A stretch of 55,915 bases of DNA, taken from positions 1 through 55,915 of the forward strand of contig JAGZKI010000006.1 in the NCBI GenBank assembly GCA_018365265.1, written 5' to 3'. Positions 34,724 to 43,144 of this stretch are shown piece after piece (within the stretch, counting starts at the first letter, position 1; every line of letters begins with the position of its first letter). The notes below the pieces were generated by a model that saw only the letters and a list, made by a program, of their open reading frames with translations, did no database searches and had not been told where the DNA came from. The stretch comes from Streptococcus parasanguinis. GTDB taxonomy: Bacteria > Bacillota > Bacilli > Lactobacillales > Streptococcaceae. The translations under genes and the position numbers were made by a program.

Positions 34724-35482
34724 TCAAGCACTAAATTCTAAATTTTGCTCTTCAATTAATTTTTTGGCACGTTTGATATTGCTTCTTGAGATTGGACAAG
34801 AATAGCCTTCTTTCAACAGTAGCTGTTTCTTTTTCTTATCCATTCCAATGATCATACTTCTATTCACGATAAAAGATTGATGGGGACTGAAATATCTCTC
34901 CTCCACATCTTTCTCCAAGACATCTGATAAACTTCCCGCAATTTCTTTTTGAAAATTTTTCCCAACTAAGTTTAATTTATAAGCCGAACCAACAGTTTCA
35001 ATATAAAGAATATCCTTAAATGGAATTTTTATCTTTTTATCCTTAAAGTCATACTCAAAATAATCTGTCAAATCATCATTTCCAATTTGAATAGTCGTTA
35101 GGTACTCAATACACTCCTTAATTTTTAATCTAAATAAATCTTCATTCAAATTTTTATCAATAAAATCTAAGGCAGATACTTTATAACGATAGGTAATCGA
35201 AGCGAATTCTGATTTTGTAGTAATAAACACAATAATGGCATAAGGATTTGCTTCTCGTATTTTTTGAGCAATTTCCAGCCCACAATACTCATTGTCTTGG
35301 ATATGAATATCTAGAAAATATAATTGGTGGATATCCGAATGCTGGATATAATTTTCAAATTCCGAAATTTTACCGGTAGAAATCACTTCAAGTTTAATTT
35401 CTAATTCCTTAGCAATTTCTGCAATATGTTTTTCTACCCGTATCTGTTGAGAGAGCTCATCTTCTAATAAAAAAATCTTCAT
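34724..35482 (-). CDS. comE: Competence response regulator ComE
   Basis: This encodes a 252-residue response regulator of the AlgR/AgrA/LytR class. The receiver domain (about 1-120) has the phospho-acceptor Asp58 in YFLDIHI and acidic residues at positions 7-9. The LytTR DNA-binding domain (about 145-245) is clear from IETVGSAYKLNL and PHQSFIVNRSMI. In the mitis group ComE, phosphorylated by ComD, activates comCDE and comX through paired direct repeats. It overlaps comD by 4 bp. tRNA genes flank the locus as in pneumococcus. Confidence 0.93.
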   Translation of the reverse strand: MKIFLLEDELSQQIRVEKHIAEIAKELEIKLEVISTGKISEFENYIQHSDIHQLYFLDIHIQDNEYCGLEIAQKIREANPYAIIVFITTKSEFASITYRYKVSALDFIDKNLNEDLFRLKIKECIEYLTTIQIGNDDLTDYFEYDFKDKKIKIPFKDILYIETVGSAYKLNLVGKNFQKEIAGSLSDVLEKDVEERYFSPHQSFIVNRSMIIGMDKKKKQLLLKEGYSCPISRSNIKRAKKLIEEQNLEFSA

Positions 35483-36819
35483 TCTTGTTCGTATCCTCCA
35501 ATCTTCAAAACTTGTAAAAAACGATTTCCTTGCAATTCCGTTTCTAAAAACATCGTTCCATAATTTGCTAAGATTTTTCTCACATTATTTAATCCTAGTC
35601 CTCTATTTTCTCCTTTTGTTGAATAGCCTTCTTCATATATTTTTCTAATATCAAAAGTGATTTCATTTGTTGTATTATGAATCACTAAGTAAACAATTTT
35701 TGAAATAGAGAAAATAGCAATATGAACTTTCTTTTCTTCTGCTTCTTTTGAAGCTTCCAAAGCGTTTGTCACTAGAATCCCAACGATTCTCACGATATCT
35801 AATAAATCAACTGGTAGTTGCTCGATTGGTTCACTCGTTTCAAAGGTCATCTCTACCCCAGCATCTCTTGCATCCAACCAGCCTCGAATCAAAATACTTC
35901 GTAAAGCAGAATCTTTGATATTGACCAAGTTGAATCCTGATAATGCTTCTGTATTGATCTCTTTATAACCTTTTTCCAATACTTCTCTATGGATTCTCTG
36001 TATTTCTGGAATATTTTCTTCCTCAATGGCTAATGACATAGAAATAACTAAATTTCCCAAATCGTGACGAAATCCCCTAACAATAGAATAGAGACTTTGA
36101 ATTTCAGCCATATACCGACTCATTTGTTGCTCAGAAAATTCTTTATACTCCAGTTCTAAATTTTTACGATACTGATCTCGCTCGATTTTCATATGGAATA
36201 AGCTGACTACAAAAGAGAAAAAACAAATCGTTGCCAACATGCTCCCAAAATTTTTATATTGCGCTTGTTCACTAATCCATAAAGCAAAATTAATCACTAC
36301 AAATATAGCAAAATAGACACAGATGAGTCTCTTTAAATATTTTTCAAATTCTTTCTCATAAAAAGGAGTGAAATCAAATTCAAATAGGTCAATTAACTTC
36401 AAAATGATTCCTAAAGAAATCAAACGAATGCACATATTGTAGACAATCGAGTAAGCTGCTACAACAGCATCCCCCAATACTGAAGAGACAATTATCGTCA
36501 GAAAAGTTGCTGTTCCTTCAACCGCTAAATAAGTAAAAAAAGAATAAAAAATGGCGCACAAGCGATTCGTCCGATTGGCATAATGATAATAAGGATATAA
36601 ATAAACCGGCCATAAGAGCATATTTAAATCAGAGAGTCGAATATTTGAAAATAAAGTCACATCTAAAAATACTAAGAGACTTTCAAAAAGAAGAACAAAG
36701 GTGCTCAGCAGAAAGATAAATGCAAATTGATGTTCCTGATAGATTTTTTCGTCCACTAATGCAAACGTCAGAACAATGATCCCTCCCAAGAGAAAAGACA
36801 AGATTAATGACTGAATCAC
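35479..36819 (-). CDS. comD: Competence sensor histidine kinase ComD
   Basis: This encodes a 446-residue kinase of the HPK10 peptide-pheromone class. Six to seven membrane helices fill residues 1-210. The phospho-acceptor is His252 in RGFRHDLGN, the N-box is VTNALEAS (Asn352), and the G-box GLGLNNVRKIL is near 410. The start is GTG at 36819 with GGGAG 7 nt upstream. All catalytic motifs are intact, so the kinase should work, but no comC precursor gene lies upstream, where the mitis group normally has it. Confidence 0.92.
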   Translation of the reverse strand: MIQSLILSFLLGGIIVLTFALVDEKIYQEHQFAFIFLLSTFVLLFESLLVFLDVTLFSNIRLSDLNMLLWPVYLYPYYHYANRTNRLCAIFYSFFTYLAVEGTATFLTIIVSSVLGDAVVAAYSIVYNMCIRLISLGIILKLIDLFEFDFTPFYEKEFEKYLKRLICVYFAIFVVINFALWISEQAQYKNFGSMLATICFFSFVVSLFHMKIERDQYRKNLELEYKEFSEQQMSRYMAEIQSLYSIVRGFRHDLGNLVISMSLAIEEENIPEIQRIHREVLEKGYKEINTEALSGFNLVNIKDSALRSILIRGWLDARDAGVEMTFETSEPIEQLPVDLLDIVRIVGILVTNALEASKEAEEKKVHIAIFSISKIVYLVIHNTTNEITFDIRKIYEEGYSTKGENRGLGLNNVRKILANYGTMFLETELQGNRFLQVLKIGGYEQE

Positions 36820-37168
36820 ACAAACTCTCCCACTTTGTTTTTTCTATTTTATTATACTCTAGTATTATTATAAAAAAATAAAATTTTATATACAAAAAAT
36901 TATAATATAAAATAGCCTAAAATTAAAGGGAATAGGTAAAATTGTAATGTTTTTAATGTTTTTGTTACATGAATGAAAACTATTTTACACAATTTATATA
37001 ATCTACACTTTGCACTATATAGGGATTGTTAGTTATTTTTTTAAATATTCCTAATAAATCATTTCATTACTATTTGTCTATAGTGAAGTATACAAAAATT
37101 AATAGATAATGAAAATTTATACATTTTTACATAAAAGAAAAGATGCAGCAAAAGCTGCATCTTTCATT
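36820..37168. other. AT-rich comD upstream gap without comC
   Basis: This 349-bp gap lies where comC sits in the mitis group. Both strands were read: the longest ATG frames are about 20 codons, and none encodes a double-glycine leader. A TATAAT -10 for comD lies at 36851-36856 (minus). Single matches to the comX repeat core occur at 37070-37078 and 36980-36988 but not at 21-bp spacing. At the far end is the tRNA-Arg terminator. Confidence 0.7.
37131..37164 (-). terminator. Terminator of tRNA-Arg
   Basis: A perfect 11-bp stem (37139-37149 with 37154-37164), a 4-nt loop and a T-rich tail in the minus direction lie 5 bp after the tRNA. Confidence 0.9.
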
Positions 37169-37242
37169 TGATCCCAGCAGGATTCGAACCTGCGACCGTT
37201 CGCTTAGAAGGCGAATGCTCTATCCAGCTGAGCTATGAGACC
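37169..37242 (-). tRNA. tRNA-Arg (anticodon TCT)
   Basis: The 74-nt cloverleaf on the minus strand starts GGTCTCATAGCTCAG; the anticodon loop CTTCTAA gives TCT. It is followed by its own terminator and separates comD from rlmH. Confidence 0.97.
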
Positions 37243-37284
37243 GAACTTACTTCATTTTAGCAGAAAAAGGAAGGAGCGTCAAGG

Positions 37285-37764
37285 TTATTTATGGTAAGGA
37301 CTCCCTTGTTGAATCATGAAAGCACGATAGATTTGTTCCACCAACACTAATTTCATCAACTGATGAGGAAGAGTTAATTGACCAAAGCTCATTAATAGAT
37401 TTCCTCTTTTTTTCACTTCAGGAGACAGACCAAGACTGCCTCCAATAACAAAAGTAAGGTTTGAATAACCAGATGTCATAATCTGGTCAATCGTTTGACT
37501 AAATTTCTCTGAAGGAAATTGTTTTCCTTCGATGGCTAATACAATCACATATTCCTTATCTGAAATCTTAGAGAGAATTCGTTCCCCCTCTTTTTCAAGG
37601 ATTTGTTGATTTTCGAGTTGACTGGCACGATCTGGAGTTTTTTCATCAACTAACTCAACCTGTTCTACTTTTGCAAATCGACCAAGCCTTTTAATATACT
37701 CCGCGATCCCATCTTTTAAGTATTTTTCTTTTAATTTTCCAACGGTTATCAATTTAATTTTCAT
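37285..37764 (-). CDS. rlmH: 23S rRNA pseudouridine-1915 N3-methyltransferase
   Basis: This encodes the 159-residue SPOUT-fold RlmH, which methylates pseudouridine 1915 in helix 69 of 23S rRNA. The start MKIKLITVGKLKEKYLKDGI, the central LAIEGKQFPSEKF and the SAM-knot segment FVIGGSLGLSPEV are diagnostic, and the C-terminus ends SPYHK. It is divergent from htrA across a gap with DnaA boxes. Confidence 0.97.
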   Translation of the reverse strand: MKIKLITVGKLKEKYLKDGIAEYIKRLGRFAKVEQVELVDEKTPDRASQLENQQILEKEGERILSKISDKEYVIVLAIEGKQFPSEKFSQTIDQIMTSGYSNLTFVIGGSLGLSPEVKKRGNLLMSFGQLTLPHQLMKLVLVEQIYRAFMIQQGSPYHK

Positions 37765-37874
37765 TCCCCTATTGTAGCATAATTCTTCAATTCCACAAAT
37801 AATCCACAGCTATAGAAAGGAAATCTATTCTAAAAAGTCCTTTTTAAAGCCATTTCTCAACTAAATTCTACAAG

Positions 37875-37895
37875 TTATCCACAATTTGTGGATAA
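37875..37895. promoter_or_regulatory. Pair of consensus DnaA boxes upstream of htrA
   Basis: TTATCCACA (37875-37883) and its inverse TGTGGATAA (37887-37895) face each other 3 bp apart. A near match TAATCCACA lies at 37800-37808. They are about 2.2 kb from the main oriC cluster. Confidence 0.7.
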
Positions 37896-37904
37896 CTTTA
37901 GTTA

Positions 37905-37937
37905 TTTAAGATATAATTAAGAAATTTTTTTTATACT
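37905..37937 (+). promoter_or_regulatory. CiaR box and -10 of htrA
   Basis: TTTAAG-ATATA-ATTAAG (37905-37921) fits NTTAAG-N5-WTTAAG. The -10 TATACT (37932-37937) follows 10 bp later, the architecture of CiaR-activated promoters. htrA is a known CiaRH target in pneumococcus. Confidence 0.8.
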
Positions 37938-37968
37938 CTAGACAATTTGATATCCTTAGGAGGAAAAA

Positions 37969-39150
37969 ATGAAATCTTCATCTAATTTACTGAAAAAAAT
38001 TGGAAACGTAGCCCTCATTTTTGTTGTAGGTTTTCTAGGCGGGATTCTTGGAACCTTTTTAACCTTACAAACATCTCATTCTTCTACTTCAAATACTGAA
38101 AGTAAGCAAGTCCACTCAACCACTGTTAAAACAGCTTATAAAAATACAACCTCAACTAGTGAGGCCGTAGACAAGGTGAAAAATGCTGTAGTTTCTGTGA
38201 TTACTTATTCTGATTCTTCGAATCAAGGGTTATTTGAAAAAGAAGAAAACTCTGACTCACAAATTTCTAGTGAAGGTTCTGGGGTCATTTATAAAAAAGA
38301 AGGAAAATATGCCTACCTTGTTACCAACACCCATGTGATCAATGGTGCTAAAAAAGTAGATATTCTTTTAGCAGATGGGAATAAAGTCCCCGGAGAAGTA
38401 GTTGGGTCAGATGTCTATTCTGATATTGCAGTCGTTCGTATTAGTGCGGATAAAGCAAAGGCAGTAGCTGAATTCGGAGATTCAAACCAATTAACAGTCG
38501 GTGAGACTGCAATTGCAATTGGTAGCCCTCTTGGAACAGATTATGCGAATTCTGTTACCCAAGGAATTATTTCCAGCCAAGGCCGCAATGTGAAATTGAA
38601 AGCCGATAATGGACAAAATATCTCTACACGCGCCCTACAAACAGACGCAGCCATCAACCCAGGAAATTCTGGAGGCCCATTAATCAATATTCAAGGACAA
38701 GTCATCGGGATTACCTCAAGTAAAATTTCAAATAACGGACAAACGTCAGTAGAAGGAATGGGATTTGCAATTCCTGCAAATGATGTTGTCAATATTATCA
38801 AGCAACTAGAAGAAAAAGGAAAAGTAGTTCGACCAGCTATTGGAATCCAAATGATGGATTTATCCAACCTTTCAACTTCTGATTTAAGCCAATTAAAACT
38901 TCCTGAAAAAATCTCTGGAGGAGTACTAGTTCGTTCAACACTTGAAAATATGCCTGCTTCAGATAAATTGCAACGTTATGATGTCATCACAAAGATCGAT
39001 GATACAGATATCGAGTCAACAGCAGATTTACAATCCGCCCTCTATTCTCACCAAATCAATGATACGATCAAGGTCACATTCTATCGTGATGGAAAACAAC
39101 AAACAACTTCTATCAAGTTGACAAAATCAACTGAGGATCTGAGCGATTAA
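37969..39150 (+). CDS. htrA: Surface serine protease HtrA/DegP
   Basis: This encodes a 393-residue membrane-anchored quality-control protease. An N-terminal membrane helix (about 12-34) is followed by a trypsin-like domain with the triad His122 (VTNTHVI), Asp152 (SDIAVV) and Ser234 (NPGNSGGP), and one PDZ domain (about 285-385). AGGAGG precedes the ATG. In pneumococcus HtrA degrades misfolded surface proteins and limits competence by acting on CSP. It lies in the conserved rlmH-htrA-parB-dnaA order and carries a CiaR-type promoter. Confidence 0.96.
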   Translation: MKSSSNLLKKIGNVALIFVVGFLGGILGTFLTLQTSHSSTSNTESKQVHSTTVKTAYKNTTSTSEAVDKVKNAVVSVITYSDSSNQGLFEKEENSDSQISSEGSGVIYKKEGKYAYLVTNTHVINGAKKVDILLADGNKVPGEVVGSDVYSDIAVVRISADKAKAVAEFGDSNQLTVGETAIAIGSPLGTDYANSVTQGIISSQGRNVKLKADNGQNISTRALQTDAAINPGNSGGPLINIQGQVIGITSSKISNNGQTSVEGMGFAIPANDVVNIIKQLEEKGKVVRPAIGIQMMDLSNLSTSDLSQLKLPEKISGGVLVRSTLENMPASDKLQRYDVITKIDDTDIESTADLQSALYSHQINDTIKVTFYRDGKQQTTSIKLTKSTEDLSD

Positions 39151-39175
39151 CTTTCACTTTCTTGACATACTTGTA

Positions 39176-39210
39176 AACACACCTTTACGAATTTGTAAAG
39201 GTGTGTTATT
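39176..39210 (+). terminator. Terminator of htrA overlapping the parB leader
   Basis: A perfect 13-bp stem (39176-39188 with 39195-39207) and a short T-rich tail. It holds TTTACG-AATT-TGTAAA, a one-mismatch relative of the recurrent palindrome. Its 3' arm contains AAAGGTG, the only Shine-Dalgarno-like sequence upstream of parB. Confidence 0.8.
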
Positions 39211-39221
39211 CTATTCATAAG

Positions 39222-39983
39222 ATGGAAAAATTAGAAAAAATAGCGGTAAAGGACATTCGAACCAATCCTTTCCAACCAAGAAAAGTATTTGATCAAGAAA
39301 AATTAGAAGAACTGGCTCAGTCAATCAAAGAAAATGGCTTAATTCAACCCATTATTGTCAGAAAATCTCCAATAATTGGTTTTGAATTGCTTGCAGGTGA
39401 AAGACGTTTTAGAGCTTCAAAAATTGCTGGATTAGATCTTGTTCCTGCGATTATTAAAGAGTTAACGGATCAAGAAATGATGCGACAAGCCATTATTGAA
39501 AATCTTCAACGAGAAGATCTCAATCCAATTGAAGAAGCTATCTCCTACCAGAAGCTCGTTGATCATGGCTATAAGCACGACCAAATCGCTCAATTTATGG
39601 GGAAATCTAGACCCTATATCAGCAATATGCTTCGCTTGTTACATCTAGCTCCCTCTGTTAAAGAAGCAGTCATTCAAAATGATATTTCTTCGGCTCACGC
39701 GCGTGTTCTTGTTCCTCTTGATGAAGAAGAGCAGCGCTTTTGGTTGGAGCGAATCAAACAGGATCATTTAAATGTTCGAACATTAGAAAATAAGATCAGT
39801 TCAAAAAGAAAACAGAAAAATAAAAAAGCAAAAGAGAGCTTCCTACTAGAAGAGGAACAACGATTGAAAAAAATATTAGGAACAGATGTGACGATACACT
39901 CCTCTTCTCAAAATAAAGGAACTATCCAAATTTCTTTTTCCAGTCTTGATGAATACCAACGAATTATCAACAGCCTCAAATAA
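39222..39983 (+). CDS. parB: Chromosome partitioning protein ParB (Spo0J)
   Basis: This encodes a 253-residue ParB that binds parS and loads condensin at the origin. The N-terminal CTPase/ParB box is seen as TNPFQPRKVFD, GERRFRASKIAG and ENLQREDLNPIEEA, and the helix-turn-helix is HDQIAQFMGKSRPYISNML. The ATG at 39222 gives the typical N-terminus; the open frame to 39201 would start inside the htrA terminator stem. No good ribosome site is next to the ATG. No parA is present, as in pneumococcus. Three to four parS-like sites occur in this window. Confidence 0.95.
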   Translation: MEKLEKIAVKDIRTNPFQPRKVFDQEKLEELAQSIKENGLIQPIIVRKSPIIGFELLAGERRFRASKIAGLDLVPAIIKELTDQEMMRQAIIENLQREDLNPIEEAISYQKLVDHGYKHDQIAQFMGKSRPYISNMLRLLHLAPSVKEAVIQNDISSAHARVLVPLDEEEQRFWLERIKQDHLNVRTLENKISSKRKQKNKKAKESFLLEEEQRLKKILGTDVTIHSSSQNKGTIQISFSSLDEYQRIINSLK

Positions 39984-40250
39984 GGCTGTTATTTTTATTT
40001 TTTGTATTGACAAGCTTTTCCACCATAAAAATCTTTTGTAAATAGCAGAAAAATAAGGATATTCTCTAGTTATCCCCACTTTGTGGATAACTTTTAAAAA
40101 CAATGTGAATTTAAATCCACAACTTGTGGAAAAGTTTAAAACTATAATTTAATTTCATGAAATTTAGCCTGTGGAAAACTATTTTTGTTTGTGGTAGAAT
40201 AGGAGTACGTATGATTTGATACAATTCAAGAAAAGGAGGGAAGTCTGATA
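39984..40250. other. oriC: Origin of replication oriC (DnaA-box cluster upstream of dnaA)
   Basis: This 267-bp gap between parB and dnaA holds DnaA boxes: TTATCCCCA (40070-40078), TGTGGATAA (40082-40090), AAATCCACA (40113-40121) and TGTGGAAAA at 40125-40133 and 40170-40178, with a weaker TGTGGTAGA at 40190-40198. Consensus is TTATCCACA; most differ by one or two bases. An AT-rich stretch near 39990-40050 could unwind. The strand bias of genes switches here. Confidence 0.9.
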
Positions 40251-41609
40251 GTGTCACAAGAAGAGCAATTTTGGTCTCGTTTTTTAGAATTAGCCCAATT
40301 ACAACTAAAAGATAGTGCCTATGATTTTTTTGTCGCCGATTCAAAATTAGTCAAAATCGATGGAGAGACGGCTACCATTTATCTTGATGGAAATTATAAA
40401 GAATTATTTTGGGAAACAAATCTAAAAAATGCTTTGATCACAGCCAGCTTTGAAGTCTACAATACAGATTTGAAGTTCCATTTCGTTTTTGAAGATACCG
40501 AAGAAATTCCTAGTAGTCATAGCAGTGAGAATAGGAGATTATCTTCAGCTAGCTTAACAACCGAACCGTTGCCTAAAATTGATACAGGTCTGAAATCAAA
40601 GTACACCTTTGATAATTTTGTGCAAGGGGATGGAAATATTTGGGCGAAAGCAGCAGCGCTTGCAGTTTCTGAAAATCTTGCAACAACATACAACCCTCTC
40701 TTTATCTATGGTGGACCAGGGCTTGGAAAGACTCACCTATTGAACGCAATTGGAAATCAAATCCTAGAAAATATTCCAAATGCACGGGTTAAGTATGTCC
40801 CAGCAGAAACCTTTATTAATGAATTTTTAGAACACCTTCGATTAGGAGAAATGAAGACGTTCAAGAATACCTATCGAAGTCTTGATCTCTTACTGATCGA
40901 TGATATCCAGTCACTTGGTGGGAAAAAAGTCACGACTCAAGAGGAATTCTTTAATACCTTTAATGCTCTCCATAGCGACAACAAACAGATTGTTCTAACA
41001 AGCGATCGAAGTCCGGATCATTTAGATAGTCTTGAAGAGCGGCTGGTCACTCGTTTCAAATGGGGACTAACGCAAAATATAACACCACCTGATTTTGAAA
41101 CTCGGATTGCCATCTTACGGAATAAAATTGAAGATCTAGACTATATTTTTCCTAATGACACACTAGAATATCTAGCTGGTCAGTTTGATTCAAATGTCCG
41201 AGACTTAGAAGGTGCCTTAAATGATATTTCTTTAATGGCGAAGGTAAAAAAACTAAAAGAAATTACGATCGATGTTGCAGCTGAAGCTATTCGAGCTCGT
41301 AAAAACGATAATAGCAAGACGCTTGTCATCCCCATTGAAAAAATTCAGGAAGCAGTTGGAGCCTTTTATGGAGTCAGTGTAAAAGAAATCAAAGGTTCTC
41401 GAAGAGTTCAGAATATTGTCCTAGCACGACAAGTGGCCATGTATCTTTCAAGAGAGATGACGGACAACTCACTTCCTCGAATCGGAAAAGAATTCGGTGG
41501 AAAAGACCACACGACTGTCATTCATGCTTATGAAAAAATTAAAAGTATGGTCGACACAGATGATAATCTACGACTCGAAATTCAAAGTATCAAGAAAAAG
41601 CTAAATTAA
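40251..41609 (+). CDS. dnaA: Chromosomal replication initiator DnaA
   Basis: This encodes the 452-residue AAA+ initiator that melts oriC. The N-terminal DnaB/DnaD-interaction domain covers about 1-80, followed by a linker and the AAA+ domain (Walker A GGPGLGKTH, Walker B LLLIDDIQ). The C-terminal DNA-binding domain carries the box-recognition motif GGKDHTTVIHAYEKI. The start is GTG at 40251 with AAGGAGGG upstream. The protein can bind box clusters on both sides of the gene. Confidence 0.98.
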   Translation: MSQEEQFWSRFLELAQLQLKDSAYDFFVADSKLVKIDGETATIYLDGNYKELFWETNLKNALITASFEVYNTDLKFHFVFEDTEEIPSSHSSENRRLSSASLTTEPLPKIDTGLKSKYTFDNFVQGDGNIWAKAAALAVSENLATTYNPLFIYGGPGLGKTHLLNAIGNQILENIPNARVKYVPAETFINEFLEHLRLGEMKTFKNTYRSLDLLLIDDIQSLGGKKVTTQEEFFNTFNALHSDNKQIVLTSDRSPDHLDSLEERLVTRFKWGLTQNITPPDFETRIAILRNKIEDLDYIFPNDTLEYLAGQFDSNVRDLEGALNDISLMAKVKKLKEITIDVAAEAIRARKNDNSKTLVIPIEKIQEAVGAFYGVSVKEIKGSRRVQNIVLARQVAMYLSREMTDNSLPRIGKEFGGKDHTTVIHAYEKIKSMVDTDDNLRLEIQSIKKKLN

Positions 41610-41768
41610 TCTGTGGATAACTTCCTCTAAACTTCTAGGGGTTATGCACAATTTTTAAACAAGTAACTTTTTAAGTCATAGATAGGATTCTGAGAGTTTT
41701 CCACAACTTCCACACAATCTACTATTACTATTATCTTACTAATCATAAAATAAATAAAAGGAATGACC
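41610..41768. other. dnaA-dnaN gap with further DnaA boxes
   Basis: The consensus box TGTGGATAA (41612-41620) and near matches TTATGCACA (41642-41650) and TTTTCCACA (41697-41705) are present. It forms the second part of the origin, as in other Firmicutes with boxes on both sides of dnaA. Confidence 0.75.
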
Positions 41769-42905
41769 ATGATAAATTTTTCTATTAACAAAACTTTATT
41801 TTTACAAGCACTAAATACTACCAAAAGAGCGATCAGTTCAAAAAATGCTATTCCAATCCTTTCCACGATTAAAATTGATGTCACTCCAGAAGGAGTTGCC
41901 TTATCTGGATCGAATGGCCAAATTTCAATTGAAAACTTTATTTCTATCAAAGATGAAAATGCTGGTTTATTGGTGACCTCTCCAGGTTCTATTTTATTGG
42001 AAGCAACTTTCTTTATTAATGTGGTTTCAAGTTTACCAGATGTTACTTTAGATTTTAAAGAGATTGAACAAAAACAGGTTCTTTTAACAAGTGGAAAATC
42101 AGAAATTACACTTAAAGGAAAAGATGCAGATCAATATCCACGTATTCAAGAAATTGCTGCAAGTAATCCATTAGTTTTGGAAACAAAATTATTAAAACAA
42201 TTAATTAATGAAACAGCATTTGCAGCAAGTGTACAAGAAAGTCGTCCAATTTTGACAGGTGTTCACTTTGTTTTATCGGATAATAAAGAGCTAAAAACAG
42301 TAGCAACAGACTCTCACCGTATGAGTCAAAAAGTGATTACACTGGAGAAAAATGGAGACAACTTTGATGTTGTCATCCCAAGTCGCTCTCTTCGTGAATT
42401 CACCTCTGTTTTTTCTGATGATATTGAAACAGTTGAGGTTTTCTTTGCTAACAATCAAATTCTCTTTAGAAGTGAACACATTAGTTTCTATACCCGTTTG
42501 CTAGAAGGAAATTATCCTGATACAGACCGTCTCATTCCAACAGAATTCAATACAGAGGCAACCTTCAATGTGGCTAACCTTCGATTTGCAATGGAGCGTG
42601 CTCGTCTTCTTTCAAATGCGACTCAAAACGGAACGGTTAAATTAGAGTTCAAAAATGGAGTGGTTTCTTCCCACGTTCATTCACCAGAAGTTGGGCGAGT
42701 AAATGAAGAGATCGATACGAGCGCCGTTTCAGGAGAGGATTTGTCTATTAGCTTTAATCCAACTTATTTGATTGAAGCGCTCAAAGCTATTGACAGTGAA
42801 CAAGTTGTTATTCGTTTTATTTCTTCTGTTAGACCGTTTACATTGGTTCCAGAAGGAAATGAACAAGGGTTCATTCAATTGATTACGCCAGTTCGCACAA
42901 ATTAA
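41769..42905 (+). CDS. dnaN: DNA polymerase III beta sliding clamp
   Basis: This encodes the 378-residue sliding clamp, a ring dimer of three similar domains per subunit. The N-terminus INFSINKTLFLQALNTTKRA is typical and the C-terminal peptide-binding end (LITPVRTN) is intact. The ATG at 41769 is preferred over the ATG two codons earlier (41763) because AAGGA then lies at the proper distance. DUF951 follows after 12 bp. Confidence 0.98.
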   Translation: MINFSINKTLFLQALNTTKRAISSKNAIPILSTIKIDVTPEGVALSGSNGQISIENFISIKDENAGLLVTSPGSILLEATFFINVVSSLPDVTLDFKEIEQKQVLLTSGKSEITLKGKDADQYPRIQEIAASNPLVLETKLLKQLINETAFAASVQESRPILTGVHFVLSDNKELKTVATDSHRMSQKVITLEKNGDNFDVVIPSRSLREFTSVFSDDIETVEVFFANNQILFRSEHISFYTRLLEGNYPDTDRLIPTEFNTEATFNVANLRFAMERARLLSNATQNGTVKLEFKNGVVSSHVHSPEVGRVNEEIDTSAVSGEDLSISFNPTYLIEALKAIDSEQVVIRFISSVRPFTLVPEGNEQGFIQLITPVRTN

Positions 42906-42917
42906 CAAAGGTGAATC

Positions 42918-43109
42918 ATGTATACGTTAGGTGATTTTGTAGAAATGAAAAAGCCTCACGCTTGTGTGATTAAAGAAACAGGCAAGAAGGCAAATCGTTG
43001 GGAAATTACGCGACTTGGTGCAGACATAAAAATCAAGTGTAGCAATTGTGATCATGTGGTCATGATGAGTCGCCATGATTTTGAACAGAAAATGAAGAAA
43101 GTACTATAA
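42918..43109 (+). CDS. DUF951 domain protein
   Basis: This encodes a 63-residue protein of the DUF951 family. A conserved N-terminal beta segment (LGDFVEMKKPHAC, then WEITRLGADIKIKC) precedes a Cys-x2-Cys pair in KCSNCDHVVMMSR. The cysteines, with Cys17 upstream, suggest metal binding; no activity is known. It is the standard gene between dnaN and ychF in streptococci. Confidence 0.85.
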   Translation: MYTLGDFVEMKKPHACVIKETGKKANRWEITRLGADIKIKCSNCDHVVMMSRHDFEQKMKKVL

Positions 43110-43141
43110 AAGGTTCAGTCACTTATGTGACCGAACCTTTT
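43108..43141. terminator. Bidirectional terminator between DUF951 and lipoprotein genes
   Basis: A 15-bp stem with one mismatch (43108-43122 with 43127-43141) has a 4-nt loop and A/T-rich arms on both sides. The two genes converge on it. Confidence 0.88.
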
Positions 43142-43144
43142 CGA

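Noticed and set aside
36683..36895. Minus-strand 70-codon frame upstream of comD as a comC candidate
   Set aside because: It overlaps the comD coding start out of frame, has no double-glycine motif and no ribosome site.
36973..37032. Plus-strand 19-codon frame MKTILHNLYN... as a possible comC or pheromone
   Set aside because: No ribosome site, no double-glycine or other leader, wrong strand relative to comDE and low-complexity AT-rich context.
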